Shown here in pieces: positions 7,581 through 16,126 of a stretch of DNA of 64,000 bases. The stretch is from Streptomyces rimosus. Its GTDB lineage: Bacteria; Actinomycetota; Actinomycetes; Streptomycetales; Streptomycetaceae. A program made the translations under genes and the position numbers. Numbering within the stretch: the first letter of the stretch is position 1; each line of letters starts with the position of its first letter. Location of the stretch: contig NZ_CP023688.1 in assembly GCF_008704655.1 (NCBI RefSeq), positions 8,931,001 through 8,995,000 on the forward strand, given 5' to 3'. The notes under the pieces are model-generated. The model saw only the letters and a list, made by a program, of their open reading frames with translations, ran no database searches and was not told where the DNA came from.

Positions 7581-10272
7581 GCACATGTCCTCCCGCCGAG
7601 CCGCCTTCGTGTTCCGCCGCCGGCCCTCCGCCCGGCCCCACGGGCCCGGCGAGGGCCGCCGCCTCGGCGAAGCAGCGGCGGGCCTCACCCTCACGGCCGA
7701 GGCGCTGAAGGGCCGCGCCGCAGGTGTCGAGGAGCAGCACCCGGCGCTCGTCCGACATCTGGTCCGGGGCGATGTCCAGGGCCCGCAGGCCGTGGGCCAG
7801 CGCCTCGTCGGGGCGCCCGGCGGAGAGGCAGTGGGCCGCCAGGTGGTAGAGGGCCAGGGTCTCGGTGTGCGGGTGCCCGAGGGCGTGTGCCATCCGCGCG
7901 GCCTGTTCCCGCCGGGTTCCGGCGCCGGACAGGTCGCCGACGCGTTCCAGCGCGGCCGCCCAGTTGATCAGCGCGATCACCTGGCCGCGCGGGTCCTTGG
8001 CGCGTACGGCCAGGTCCGGTGCGCGGCTCAGGTGCTCCAGCGCCGCGGTGTGCTGCCCGTTCTCCGTGAGGACCCACCCGAGCAGCGAGCACAGCCGCGA
8101 CTCGGCGTCCGGGTCGCCCAGCGAGGTCGCGGCGGCCAGGGCACGTTCGAGGGTCGGCTCCCAGCCGTCGTGCACCTGCCGTACGATCAGCGGCCACAGA
8201 TGGACGGCGATGCGCCAGGCCAGGTCCGGGTGTCCCGCGTCGGCCGCGGCGGCCACGGCGGCGGTGAGGTTGGCGCGCTCGGTGACGTACCAGGCCATGG
8301 ACTCGGCACGGTTGGTGAAGACCGGCGGCGCCCCGGGCGGGGACACGCCCGGGGGCAGCGCGGCGCAGGGCTGGCTGCCGGGCTCGGCCGCCGCCGCGGC
8401 GGCCTGGCCGGCGGCCAGGTAGTGCACGAGCAGCCGGTGCAGCCCCGCCGGGTCGGCCCCGTCCGCGCAGGAGCGCGCGTACAGCCGGGTCAGGTCGTGC
8501 ATCAGGTACCGGTCGCCGGTCCACTCCTCCACGAGGTGGGCGGCGGCCAGCTCGTCCAGGGCAGTGCGTGTCCCGGCGGGCGAGAGACCGCTGAGCGCCG
8601 CCGCGGCGGCGCCGTCGAGTTCGGAGCCGACGTGCAGCGCCAGTTGGCGGAAGAGCTGCGCACCGGCGGGCGGCAGCTGCTGCACGCTCAGCCGCAGGGT
8701 TGCCGCTACGCCCAGGTCTTCCCCGGACAGCAGGGAGAGCCGCTGGTGTTCGTCCACCAGGTCGTCGGCCATCGCCCGCAGGGCCAGCCGGGGACGTGCG
8801 GCGAGCCGGGCGGCGGCCAGCCGCAGCGCCAGCGGCAGACCGTCGCAGAGCGCGGCCAGTTCCTCGGCCGCGGTGGGCTCGGCCGCCACGCGCAGATCAC
8901 CGATGACGGTACGCAGGACCCGTACGCCGTCCTCGGGCGCCAGCCGTTCCAGCGGCAGCAGCCGGGCGCAGTCGGTGGCCACCAGCCCCTCCAGCCGGTT
9001 GCGGCTGGTGACCAGCACGGTGCAGCCGGGCGTGCCGGGAAGCAGCGGACGCACCTGGGCCGAGTCGCGGGCGTTGTCGAGCAGGACGAGGGCGCGGCGG
9101 CCGGTGAGCAGCGAGCGGTAGAGGTGTTCCGCGGCGCGCGCGTCCGCCGGCAGGCGTTCCTCCGCGACGCCGAGCGCCTGGAGGAAGTCGTGCAGGACAC
9201 CGGCCGGCTGGGGGCCGGTGCCGTCCGGATCCATGGCGTGCAGGTCGGCGTAGAGGATGCCGTCGGGGAATTCGCCGGCGTGCGCGTACGCCCAGTGCAC
9301 CGCCAGTGAGGTCTTGCCGACCCCGCCCGGACCGGTGACCACGCTCAGCGGCGGACTGCCCGACCGTACGGTCTCGGTGAGCCGGTCGAGATCTTCCGTA
9401 CGGCCCACGAACCCGGCCGGGGCGCGCGGGAGGAGGCAGGGCGGCGGGGCGGCATCCGGGGTATTGGGCCGGAGCGCCGGAGCCTCGGACGGTGCCGCTG
9501 TGTTCCCCTCCGAGGCGGACCGGCCGGCGGCCGGCCGCTCCACCGGGCGGGCGTGCAGGATCGCGAGATACGCCTCGGACAGCGCGGCACCGGGATCGAC
9601 GCCCAGCTCCTGGGCGAGCAGGCGTTGCGTACGGTGATAGAGGTCGAGCGCCTCGGCCTGGCGGTCGGCGTCGTGCAACGACCGTACGGCGGCCGCGATC
9701 AGGGACTCGCGCAGCGGATGGCGTTCGGCGGCGGGCCGCAGCAGTGCCAGCGCTTGGGCACCCTGGCCGCAGGCGCGCAGCGCCGCGGCGAACTGCTCCA
9801 GCGCGGCGAGCCGTTCCTCGGTCAGCCGGTCGGCCGCCGCGGCCATCAGCGGCGTGTCACCCGCCCCGCCGAGCGCCTGGCCCCGCCACAGCCCCAGCGC
9901 CTCGCGCAGCAGCGCGGCCGACTCCTCGGCGGCAGGCCCGTCCGAGGCCCGGCGTACCAGCGTGCGGAAGCGCCACACGTCCGCCGACTCCGGCGGTGCG
10001 TGCAGCGTGTAACCGCCGCCCTCGGTGGCGAGCTTTGCCGCGGGTTCCGTGCTCAGCAGGCCGCGCAGGGCCGAGACATGGCCGTAAACGATGGTACGGG
10101 CGTGTGTCGGGGGCTCGGTGTCCCACAGTGCCTCGGCGATCCGCTCGGCACTCACGGGGGTGCCTTCGGCCAGCACCAACAGCGCCAGTACGGCCCGGCG
10201 TTTGGGAGGCCCGAGCGGCACCTGTATGTCTTCCGAGAAGGCCGACACCGGCCCGAGCAGCCGGAAGTCCAT
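7564..10272 (-). CDS. AfsR/SARP-family regulator: winged helix, BTAD, NB-ARC, TPR
   Basis: A 902-residue regulator. An OmpR-like winged helix covers about residues 1-95 (MDFRLLGPVS..., VYGHVSALR), the bacterial activator domain about 98-243 (SADVWRFRTLV, ALDLYHRTQRLLAQELGVDPG), the NB-ARC ATPase from about 285 with a P-loop at 313-321 (GPGGVGKTS) and ALVLLDNARD as Walker B, and TPR helices fill the last 280 residues. ATG 10272 with GGGGAGA upstream is chosen over an ATG 39 bases earlier. Such proteins activate secondary-metabolite or secreted-product genes through direct heptamer repeats. Repeats of that kind lie before both flanking secreted genes, its likely targets. Confidence 0.9.
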   Translation of the reverse strand: MDFRLLGPVSAFSEDIQVPLGPPKRRAVLALLVLAEGTPVSAERIAEALWDTEPPTHARTIVYGHVSALRGLLSTEPAAKLATEGGGYTLHAPPESADVWRFRTLVRRASDGPAAEESAALLREALGLWRGQALGGAGDTPLMAAAADRLTEERLAALEQFAAALRACGQGAQALALLRPAAERHPLRESLIAAAVRSLHDADRQAEALDLYHRTQRLLAQELGVDPGAALSEAYLAILHARPVERPAAGRSASEGNTAAPSEAPALRPNTPDAAPPPCLLPRAPAGFVGRTEDLDRLTETVRSGSPPLSVVTGPGGVGKTSLAVHWAYAHAGEFPDGILYADLHAMDPDGTGPQPAGVLHDFLQALGVAEERLPADARAAEHLYRSLLTGRRALVLLDNARDSAQVRPLLPGTPGCTVLVTSRNRLEGLVATDCARLLPLERLAPEDGVRVLRTVIGDLRVAAEPTAAEELAALCDGLPLALRLAAARLAARPRLALRAMADDLVDEHQRLSLLSGEDLGVAATLRLSVQQLPPAGAQLFRQLALHVGSELDGAAAAALSGLSPAGTRTALDELAAAHLVEEWTGDRYLMHDLTRLYARSCADGADPAGLHRLLVHYLAAGQAAAAAAEPGSQPCAALPPGVSPPGAPPVFTNRAESMAWYVTERANLTAAVAAAADAGHPDLAWRIAVHLWPLIVRQVHDGWEPTLERALAAATSLGDPDAESRLCSLLGWVLTENGQHTAALEHLSRAPDLAVRAKDPRGQVIALINWAAALERVGDLSGAGTRREQAARMAHALGHPHTETLALYHLAAHCLSAGRPDEALAHGLRALDIAPDQMSDERRVLLLDTCGAALQRLGREGEARRCFAEAAALAGPVGPGGGPAAEHEGGSAGGHVRALAG

Positions 10273-10444
10273 CAGCGTTGTCTCCCCTGGCCGAGTCGTT
10301 ACCGAGGGCATCTTACGAGGTCATAGGGCCATGCTCACGTCAGAAGCGGAACAAGGTCGGAAATAGGCCATCGCGTACGGCCGGCCGGCTCCGCCGCGAC
10401 GGGGCGCGCGACCGGCTTCCTCCGGCCGGCTTCCTCACGGCGGG

Positions 10445-10495
10445 CTAACGGCCCCGCGACGCACGCCCCGGATTCCGCGTTACATCGGCGTTAGG
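10445..10495 (+). promoter_or_regulatory. SARP-type direct heptamers (11-bp spacing) plus inverted copy
   Basis: CGTTACA at 10478 and CGTTAGG at 10489 are 11 bp apart start to start (7-base unit, 4-base spacer), the standard geometry of SARP targets. An inverted CTAACG lies at 10445. The same words occur before the gene at 7017. Confidence 0.5.
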
Positions 10496-10522
10496 CCGCC
10501 TCAGCAGACTCTTCTCAGCAGC

Positions 10523-10570
10523 CGGAACCGCAATCGGAACCGCAATCGGAACCGCAATCGGGACCGTTGA
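10523..10570. repeat. Tandem 12-bp repeat, three perfect copies and one worn copy
   Basis: The unit CGGAACCGCAAT occurs at 10523, 10535 and 10547, followed by a degenerate fourth copy. It lies in the leader of the gene at 10641, about 70 bp before the start codon. Confidence 0.85.
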
Positions 10571-10640
10571 CGGAACCGGAATCCGGAATGCCTTCGGAAA
10601 GCCTTCGGAATCCCTTCGCGACGAGGAGCAGGAGACACCT

Positions 10641-11573
10641 ATGTCGGCCACCACAGAATTCCGCCGCGGCGCGCGGCGCGAAACCCGCGCGGCACGCGCA
10701 TCGATTCGGGCACGCAAGACCATCGCCGTATCGGCCCTCGCCGTCGCGGCGGTGCTCGCCCCGGCCGGGACTTCTTCCGCGGCCGCCGCGACGGCGGACA
10801 CCACCGCGCAGAAATCCGCGGCGTCGGCGCAGTCGGCGCGCAGCACCCGGGTGAACGTGGTCAACAACACCTCGACGACCATGTACCGCAACTACTCGTC
10901 GCTCTCGCACGGTGTCTGGGACGACGCGACGCCGCCGGAGACGATCGAGGGCAACAGGAGCGCCTACTGGGGCTCGCACTCCTCGGGGATGATGACCGGG
11001 ACCGAGGGAGACGCGCGGTACTCCCTCGGGGACGGCGGCGAGGTCTCGTTCCACTGGAACAACCCGTATGTGGGCGGCAACAGTTACAGCTGCGACGTGC
11101 CCGCCGGCTACAGCTGTTCGCGTTCCGGTGGCGGCGGCGACAACGCGACGGTGACGTTCACCATCAGCAAGCCGTGGGGGGCCGCCGCGGCCAGGGCGCC
11201 GAAGAGCGGGACGCGCGCCGCGTCCGCGGCCCGCAGTACGCACGTCACGTTCCAGAACCGCACCTCCAGCGAGCTGACCCGTACGTCGTCGAGCCTGGAG
11301 CACGGCACGTGGAGCGAGAACCTGCTGCCCCCGGACCGCGTGTACCCGATGTCCAACGGAATCTGGCAGTCGGAGTCGAACGGATTCATGACGGGCACGC
11401 AGGGCAAGGCCGAATACAACATGTTCGGGATCGGCTCGGTGAGCATTTCCTGGAACAACCCCTACACGGGCAGCAACAGTTACTCGTGCTCCGTCCCGGT
11501 CGGATACACCTGCCGACGCGACGGGGGCAGTGGTGACAACACCGCGGTCACCTTCACCCTCATGAAGGGCTGA
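10641..11573 (+). CDS. Secreted two-domain crystal-protein-ET79/aegerolysin-like protein
   Basis: A 310-residue protein with an N-terminal signal to about residue 60 and two copies of the domain seen at 7017. Domain 1 (about 66-172) has RSTRVNVVNNTS, SLSHGVW, GMMTGTEGD, WNNPYVGGNSYSC and GGGGDNATVTFTI. Domain 2 (about 196-308) has RSTHVTFQNRTS, SLEHGTW, GFMTGTQGK, WNNPYTGSNSYSC and GGSGDNTAVTFTL. A 23-residue Ala/Lys/Arg linker joins them. Each domain keeps two Cys that may form a disulfide outside the cell. A GGAG site precedes ATG 10641. Internal duplication of the single-domain ancestor is the simplest origin. Confidence 0.75.
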   Translation: MSATTEFRRGARRETRAARASIRARKTIAVSALAVAAVLAPAGTSSAAAATADTTAQKSAASAQSARSTRVNVVNNTSTTMYRNYSSLSHGVWDDATPPETIEGNRSAYWGSHSSGMMTGTEGDARYSLGDGGEVSFHWNNPYVGGNSYSCDVPAGYSCSRSGGGGDNATVTFTISKPWGAAAARAPKSGTRAASAARSTHVTFQNRTSSELTRTSSSLEHGTWSENLLPPDRVYPMSNGIWQSESNGFMTGTQGKAEYNMFGIGSVSISWNNPYTGSNSYSCSVPVGYTCRRDGGSGDNTAVTFTLMKG

Positions 11574-11650
11574 ATCCCCGCCACGCGGAACCCTTTTCCC
11601 GGGCCCTCATCCGGACACGCGTTTCCCCGAAGAATACGAGAGGAATCACC

Positions 11651-12175
11651 ATGCGCAGATATACCGCGGCACTGGCGTGCGCGGCCGCCCTGACCGTGCT
11701 CACCGCCGGTTCGGCAGCGGCGGTCCCCGCCGACGCGCCCCAGGCCCGCCCCGCATCCGCGGCCGCCACCATCCAGCAGGGCCACACGTACGTGCTGGCG
11801 CCCCAGGACAAGCCCGACCAGTGGCTCGGCGACGCGGACTATTACGGCTCGGTCATGTGCCAGGCCAGCCGGCTCTGGTACGGCAACCGGCACGACGACG
11901 CCGTGTGGCTCCAGACCAGCAACGCCGACGGTTCCATCACGCTGGTGAACACCGACGCCGAGCAGGTCGGCCGCACGCTGCAGAGCCAGGGCGAGGGGGT
12001 CTTCATCCGGGACGGCAACGGCGACGCGGCCCACTGGTTCAAGACCGTCGGCCCCGGTGGAGCGGTCTCGCTGAGGAACAAACTGTCGGGCCGCTACCTC
12101 ACGCTCTCGGCCGCCGGCACGGTCGTCGCCGCCGTCAACGCGTACTGGTGGTACATGGTCAACACGATTCCGTAA
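11651..12175 (+). CDS. Small secreted beta-trefoil-like protein
   Basis: A 174-residue protein with a clear Sec signal (MRRYTAALACAAALTVLTAGSAAAVPA). The mature part has repeating hydrophobic and polar stretches (VWLQTSNADGSITLVN, HWFKTVGPGGAVSLRNKLSGRYLTLS) that resemble the subdomains of ricin-B/trefoil lectins, but no full set of QxW motifs is present. Function is unknown; carbohydrate binding is a guess. AGAGGAAT precedes ATG 11651. It follows the two-domain gene by 77 bp on the same strand and may be co-transcribed. Confidence 0.65.
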   Translation: MRRYTAALACAAALTVLTAGSAAAVPADAPQARPASAAATIQQGHTYVLAPQDKPDQWLGDADYYGSVMCQASRLWYGNRHDDAVWLQTSNADGSITLVNTDAEQVGRTLQSQGEGVFIRDGNGDAAHWFKTVGPGGAVSLRNKLSGRYLTLSAAGTVVAAVNAYWWYMVNTIP

Positions 12176-12189
12176 CGGCCGCACCGTGG

Positions 12190-13059
12190 CTACGCTCCCT
12201 TCCGGTTCCAGCGTTCGGCCGCGAGCTGCACGAAGGAACGGACGAGCGGACCGGCATCGCCGCCGCGCCACGCGATGACGAGGCGGCTGGGCGGCATGTC
12301 GGTCAGCGGGACCACGGTGAGCCCGTCCGGCAGGGAGCGGACCAGTGGGGCCAGCCCCACTGTTCCGTTCCACAGCACGGACTGAAGGCATTCATGAACG
12401 GTCCGTACGACGGGGCCCTCGCACCGGACGGTGTCCGGGCGACGGGCCCAGTAGGCGTTCCAGAGGGGATCGGTCCCCTCGGGCAGCCGGAACCACCGGC
12501 GGTCGCCGAGCTCGTCGAGGCGCAGACTGCCGCGCCCGGCCAGCGGATCGTCCGCGCGCAGCACCACGCCGACCGGGTCCGAGCGCAGCACGCGGGTGGC
12601 GAGGCCCGAGGCGTCGAACGGCGCGCGGGTCAGGGCCACATCGACCAGCCCGGCGCGCAGCCCGGCGGTCGGATCGCTCAGGTCGGCCTCGCGGATGCGG
12701 ATGTGTACGTGGGGGTGACGGTCCCGGTACGCGGCGGCCAGGCACGTTCCGGCCTCCTCGGCGCTGTCGGCGAGGGTGCCGACCGTCAGGGTGGCCGTAC
12801 CCGCCGCCGCGGCCACCCGCACGCGCGCCCGGTCGGCCTGCGCCAGGAGCGTACGGGCCTCGTCCAGCAGCACGGCCCCGGCAGCGGTCAGGGAGACCCC
12901 GGTGGGGGAGCGGTCCAGCAGCGTACAGCCGAGATCGGCCTCCAGCTGCCGGACGGCACGGCTCAGCGGCGGCTGGGTCATGTGCAGCCGCGTCGCGGCC
13001 CTGCCGAAGTGGCGTTCCTCGGCGACCGCCACGAAATAGCGCAGTACGCGTAGCTCCAT
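12190..13059 (-). CDS. LysR-family transcriptional regulator
   Basis: A 289-residue protein with the LysR winged helix at the N-terminus (MELRVLRYFVAVAEERHFGRAATRLHMTQ followed by PPLSRAVRQLE) and an effector-binding domain from about residue 90. It is divergent from the metallo-hydrolase gene at 13172. A dyad with 7-bp arms lies just upstream of its start, so it probably controls itself and the hydrolase gene. The effector is unknown. Confidence 0.9.
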   Translation of the reverse strand: MELRVLRYFVAVAEERHFGRAATRLHMTQPPLSRAVRQLEADLGCTLLDRSPTGVSLTAAGAVLLDEARTLLAQADRARVRVAAAAGTATLTVGTLADSAEEAGTCLAAAYRDRHPHVHIRIREADLSDPTAGLRAGLVDVALTRAPFDASGLATRVLRSDPVGVVLRADDPLAGRGSLRLDELGDRRWFRLPEGTDPLWNAYWARRPDTVRCEGPVVRTVHECLQSVLWNGTVGLAPLVRSLPDGLTVVPLTDMPPSRLVIAWRGGDAGPLVRSFVQLAAERWNRKGA

Positions 13060-13066
13060 CCAGCAA

Positions 13067-13085
13067 CGATACCGATGCGGTATCG
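13067..13085. promoter_or_regulatory. LysR-type dyad (ATACC-N5-GGTAT)
   Basis: CGATACC and GGTATCG are perfect 7-bp inverted arms around a 5-bp centre, containing a T-N11-A-like core. The dyad lies eight bases upstream of the LysR start and about 90 bp before the divergent hydrolase gene, a usual autoregulatory position. Confidence 0.6.
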
Positions 13086-13171
13086 GGCCGACGCGATCGG
13101 TGTTGGACGCCGCGGAGCGCGGACGGTGGACTCGACGGCGTACCGGATCGCGACGCTGAGGAGCCGACGAG

Positions 13172-14146
13172 ATGACAGACGTGACCGAGATGACGAACGC
13201 GGCCGGGGCGCCGAAGGCGGTCGAACACACCGGGCCGGACCCCGTCGTGCACGTCGCCGGGGCCCAGGACATCGCCCACGACCTGCTGGTCATTCCCGAC
13301 CGGGGAGTACAGCTCGTGCCGAACATCGGCATCATCGGCGGCCGGGACGCCGTCCTGGTCGTGGAGACCGGCCTGGGCCCCCGCAACGCGGAACGGGTCC
13401 TGGAATTCGCGGCGGACCACGCACGGGGGCGCAAGCTCTACCTGACGACGACACACTTCCACCCCGAGCACGCCTTCGGCGCGGAGGTCTTCACCGGCGC
13501 CGCGACCTACCTCGCCAACCGCGACCAGGCCGCGGACCTGGAGACGAAGGGCCCCGGCTACCTGGAGATGTTCCGGCAGCTCAGCGAGTCGGCCGCGCGT
13601 CAGCTGGAGGGAGTCCGGCTGGTACGGCCCGACATCGTCTACGACCGGTCGTACGACCTGGACCTGGGCGGCCGGGTCGTGCACCTGCGGGCCACCGGCC
13701 GCGCGCACAGCAAGGGCGACCAGGTGATCGGCGTACCCGACGCGGACGTGCTGTTCACCGGCGACCTCGTGGAAGCGGGCCAGTTCGCCGTCTTCCCGTG
13801 GTTCCCGCCGCACGACACCGACGTCTCCGGCACCCGCTGGCTCGCGGTCATGGAGCGGCTGGCGGCCCGGCGCCCGCGGACCGTGGTACCGGGCCACGGC
13901 GGGCTCGGCGGCCCGCAACTTCTCGCCGACGTGCGCGACTATCTCGCGGAGCTGCGGCAGGAGACCTGGCTCCGCCGGGACTCGGCGGCCGACGAGCAGA
14001 CGATCGCCGACGAGATCGCGGACCTGATGATCCGGCGCCGCCCGCAGTGGATCGGCCGGGAGTGGATCGGCAAGGGCGTCGGCTGCCTGTGCGCCGAGCG
14101 CGCCGCGCACGCGCACGACGAGCCCGCGCCCGGCAGCCCGTCCTGA
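13172..14146 (+). CDS. Metallo-beta-lactamase-fold hydrolase
   Basis: A 324-residue MBL-fold protein. The first metal motif reads THFHPEH (H95, H97, E99, H100), with Glu where most relatives have Asp in HxHxDH. The other metal residues are in GRAHSKGD, FTGDLV and VPGHGG. The last 80 residues are a helical tail. GAGGAG precedes ATG 13172. It forms a pair with the divergent LysR gene, so it probably hydrolyses a small ester, lactone or thioester inducer (inference). The exact substrate is unknown. Confidence 0.8.
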   Translation: MTDVTEMTNAAGAPKAVEHTGPDPVVHVAGAQDIAHDLLVIPDRGVQLVPNIGIIGGRDAVLVVETGLGPRNAERVLEFAADHARGRKLYLTTTHFHPEHAFGAEVFTGAATYLANRDQAADLETKGPGYLEMFRQLSESAARQLEGVRLVRPDIVYDRSYDLDLGGRVVHLRATGRAHSKGDQVIGVPDADVLFTGDLVEAGQFAVFPWFPPHDTDVSGTRWLAVMERLAARRPRTVVPGHGGLGGPQLLADVRDYLAELRQETWLRRDSAADEQTIADEIADLMIRRRPQWIGREWIGKGVGCLCAERAAHAHDEPAPGSPS

Positions 14147-14278
14147 GCCCGTCGGACCTGCCGGGGTCGGTGTCCTCCGGGCCCGCCGCCGACGCCGGGG
14201 CGAGCACCCCGCGCGGCGCATGACATCCTGTGGTCTCGCAACGCGCCGGGCAGGCTCGGCGGACTACAAGGAAGATCG

Positions 14279-15307
14279 ATGAGGCTCTGCTTCCTGGTGG
14301 AGGAAAACTACCGTCACGACGGCATGCCGAACGAGGTGATCCGTCAACTGACCGCCTGGGGCCACCAGGTGGACGTGCTGCGGCCGGGCGGTTCCCTGCT
14401 GCACATGACCGAGGCGGTGCGGGCGGGCACCCACGACGCGTGGGTGCTCAAGACGGTGTCCGGCGGACCCGGACTGACCCTGCTCGAAGCGGCGGCCTCG
14501 GCCGGGATGACGACGGTCAACGACGCCCGGTCCATCCGCGGCGTACGGGACAAGGCGCTGGCCGCGGCGATCGGCCGCGCCCGGGGGCTGCCGCTGCCCC
14601 GTACCTACGCCGCGGCCCGGCCCGAACTGCTGGCGGAGCTGCCCGCTTCGGAGTACCCGCTCGTCGTCAAGCCCGCCGACGGCAGCTCCGGCCGGGCCGT
14701 ACACCTGGTCGCGTCGCCGGACCGGCTGGCCGCGATGGTCCCCGCACTGGCGCGGGAGGGCCTGCTCATCGCCCAGCCGTATGTGCCCAATTCGGGCATC
14801 GACATCAAGGTCTACTGCGTCGGCGGCGAGCTGCACGCCACCGAGCGCCGCTCCCCGCTCCACCCCGAGCACGCGGTACGCGAGCGCCGCGTGCCGCTGT
14901 CGGCCGAGGTGGCCGCGATCGTGGACCAGGTGGGCGCGGTGTACGGCCTCGATCTGTACGGCGTGGACGTCCTGCTGGGGCCCGACGGCCCGGTGGTCGT
15001 CGACGTGAACGACTTCCCCAGCTTCCGGCAGGTTCCGGACGCGGTGGCGCGGGTGGCACGGGCCGTACTGGGGCTGGCGCGCGCCGGGCAGGGGGCCGCT
15101 GCCGACGGCCTGACAGGGGAACAGCACGGTGCGGTCGGTGGGGCGTCGTTGGCGGTCCGGGCGCATCCCGATCCTGTTTCCGTTTCCGGCGCGGGTCCCG
15201 TGGAGGTCGTTCTCCCCGCGCAGGCCGTGGATTCCGCGCAGGCTGCGGCGTCGGTACAGGACCCGGCCCCTGTGCACATTCCCGCGGTGGCGGGTGAGGG
15301 CGCGTGA
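14279..15307 (+). CDS. RimK-like ATP-grasp ligase A
   Basis: A 342-residue protein. An N-terminal preATP-grasp domain (MRLCFLVEENYRHDG) leads to the ATP-grasp core: VVKPADGSSGRAVHL binds ATP, IAQPYVPNSGIDIKVYCVGG lies mid-domain, and DLYGVDVLLGPDG followed by VVVDVNDFPSF carries the Mg ligands (D and N). The final 70 residues are Ala/Pro/Val-rich and probably disordered. An AAGGAAG site precedes ATG 14279. The family joins a carboxylate to an amine or phosphorylates polyols; no substrate can be named. It overlaps the next gene by GTGA, so the two are translationally coupled. Confidence 0.8.
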   Translation: MRLCFLVEENYRHDGMPNEVIRQLTAWGHQVDVLRPGGSLLHMTEAVRAGTHDAWVLKTVSGGPGLTLLEAAASAGMTTVNDARSIRGVRDKALAAAIGRARGLPLPRTYAAARPELLAELPASEYPLVVKPADGSSGRAVHLVASPDRLAAMVPALAREGLLIAQPYVPNSGIDIKVYCVGGELHATERRSPLHPEHAVRERRVPLSAEVAAIVDQVGAVYGLDLYGVDVLLGPDGPVVVDVNDFPSFRQVPDAVARVARAVLGLARAGQGAAADGLTGEQHGAVGGASLAVRAHPDPVSVSGAGPVEVVLPAQAVDSAQAAASVQDPAPVHIPAVAGEGA

Positions 15308-16119
15308 GGATCGCCCTGATCACGCGCGACCCCGCTCACCCGCTGCTGGCCGCCGCCACCGCCCTGCTCACCCCCGAGCACGACGTGGTGACGCTGGATC
15401 CGGAAACGGCGGGGGAGGGCCCCGAGCCGCGCGCCGATGTCCACCTGCTCAAAGCTCACACGCCGCAAGCCCTCGCCCTGGCCCGTGCCCTGGAGGCACG
15501 CGGCGCCCCCGTGGTGAATTCGGCCGCGGCGACCGCGCTGCTCCAGGACCGTACGGCGATGGCGCGGTACGCGCGGCAAGCCGGCCTCCCCTTCGCGGGC
15601 ACCCGTACCTACGCCACGCTCGCCGAACTGGCCGACGGGCCGCGGCTCCCCGGCCCGGTGGTGGTCAAGAGCCGGCACAGCCGCAAGCACGATCTGGTGG
15701 CCCGCGTCGACAGCGGCGAGCAGCTGCGCGCGCTCGCCGCCGCGCACCCGCGGGAGCCAGTCGTGGTCCAGGAATTCGTTCCGAACAGCGGGTGGGACCA
15801 CAAACTCTGGGCGGTGGGGGACCGGCTCTTCGCCGCCCTGCGCCGCTCGGAACTCTCGCCCGAGGGGCGCGGGCCCACGCTGCCGCTCGCCCTCGCGGAT
15901 CTGCCGCCCGGCTGGTCCGACATGGTGCGCCGGGCCGGTGAGGTCTTCGCGCTGGACGTCTACGGCGTGGACGTCATCGACGCGGGCGACGGCTCCCCGC
16001 TCATCGTGGACATCAACGCCTTTCCCGGCATCCGGGGCCAGGACGGCGCTCCGGAAGCGCTGGCGGCCTTGGCGCTGCGCCGCGCCGCGTCGGCGAACCG
16101 CGGGCTCATCTCCGGGTAG
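15304..16119 (+). CDS. ATP-grasp ligase B, partner of the preceding gene
   Basis: A 271-residue protein starting at a GTG that overlaps the upstream stop (GTGA). It has the same layout as ligase A but is compact: MRIALITRDPAHPLL, VVKSRHSRKHDLVARV (ATP Lys), VQEFVPNSGWDHKLW and DVYGVDVIDAGDG with LIVDINAFPGI (metal ligands). Both keep their catalytic residues, so this is a pair of active paralogues and not one active and one dead copy. No precursor peptide gene is adjacent. They may work in sequence on one product or as a heterodimer (inference). Confidence 0.8.
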   Translation: MRIALITRDPAHPLLAAATALLTPEHDVVTLDPETAGEGPEPRADVHLLKAHTPQALALARALEARGAPVVNSAAATALLQDRTAMARYARQAGLPFAGTRTYATLAELADGPRLPGPVVVKSRHSRKHDLVARVDSGEQLRALAAAHPREPVVVQEFVPNSGWDHKLWAVGDRLFAALRRSELSPEGRGPTLPLALADLPPGWSDMVRRAGEVFALDVYGVDVIDAGDGSPLIVDINAFPGIRGQDGAPEALAALALRRAASANRGLISG

Positions 16120-16126
16120 GGCGGGC

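Larger units (their letters stand above)
10273..10640. other. Promoter region between SARP gene and two-domain secreted gene
   Basis: This 368-bp divergent region holds the heptamer sites (10445-10495) and a 12-bp tandem repeat (10523-10570). No additional gene is visible. Confidence 0.6.

Noticed and set aside
14279..16119. A RiPP-type (graspetide) cluster based on the ATP-grasp pair
   Set aside because: No small precursor gene with a repeated Thr/Glu core was found upstream or downstream, so only the enzyme pair is reported.
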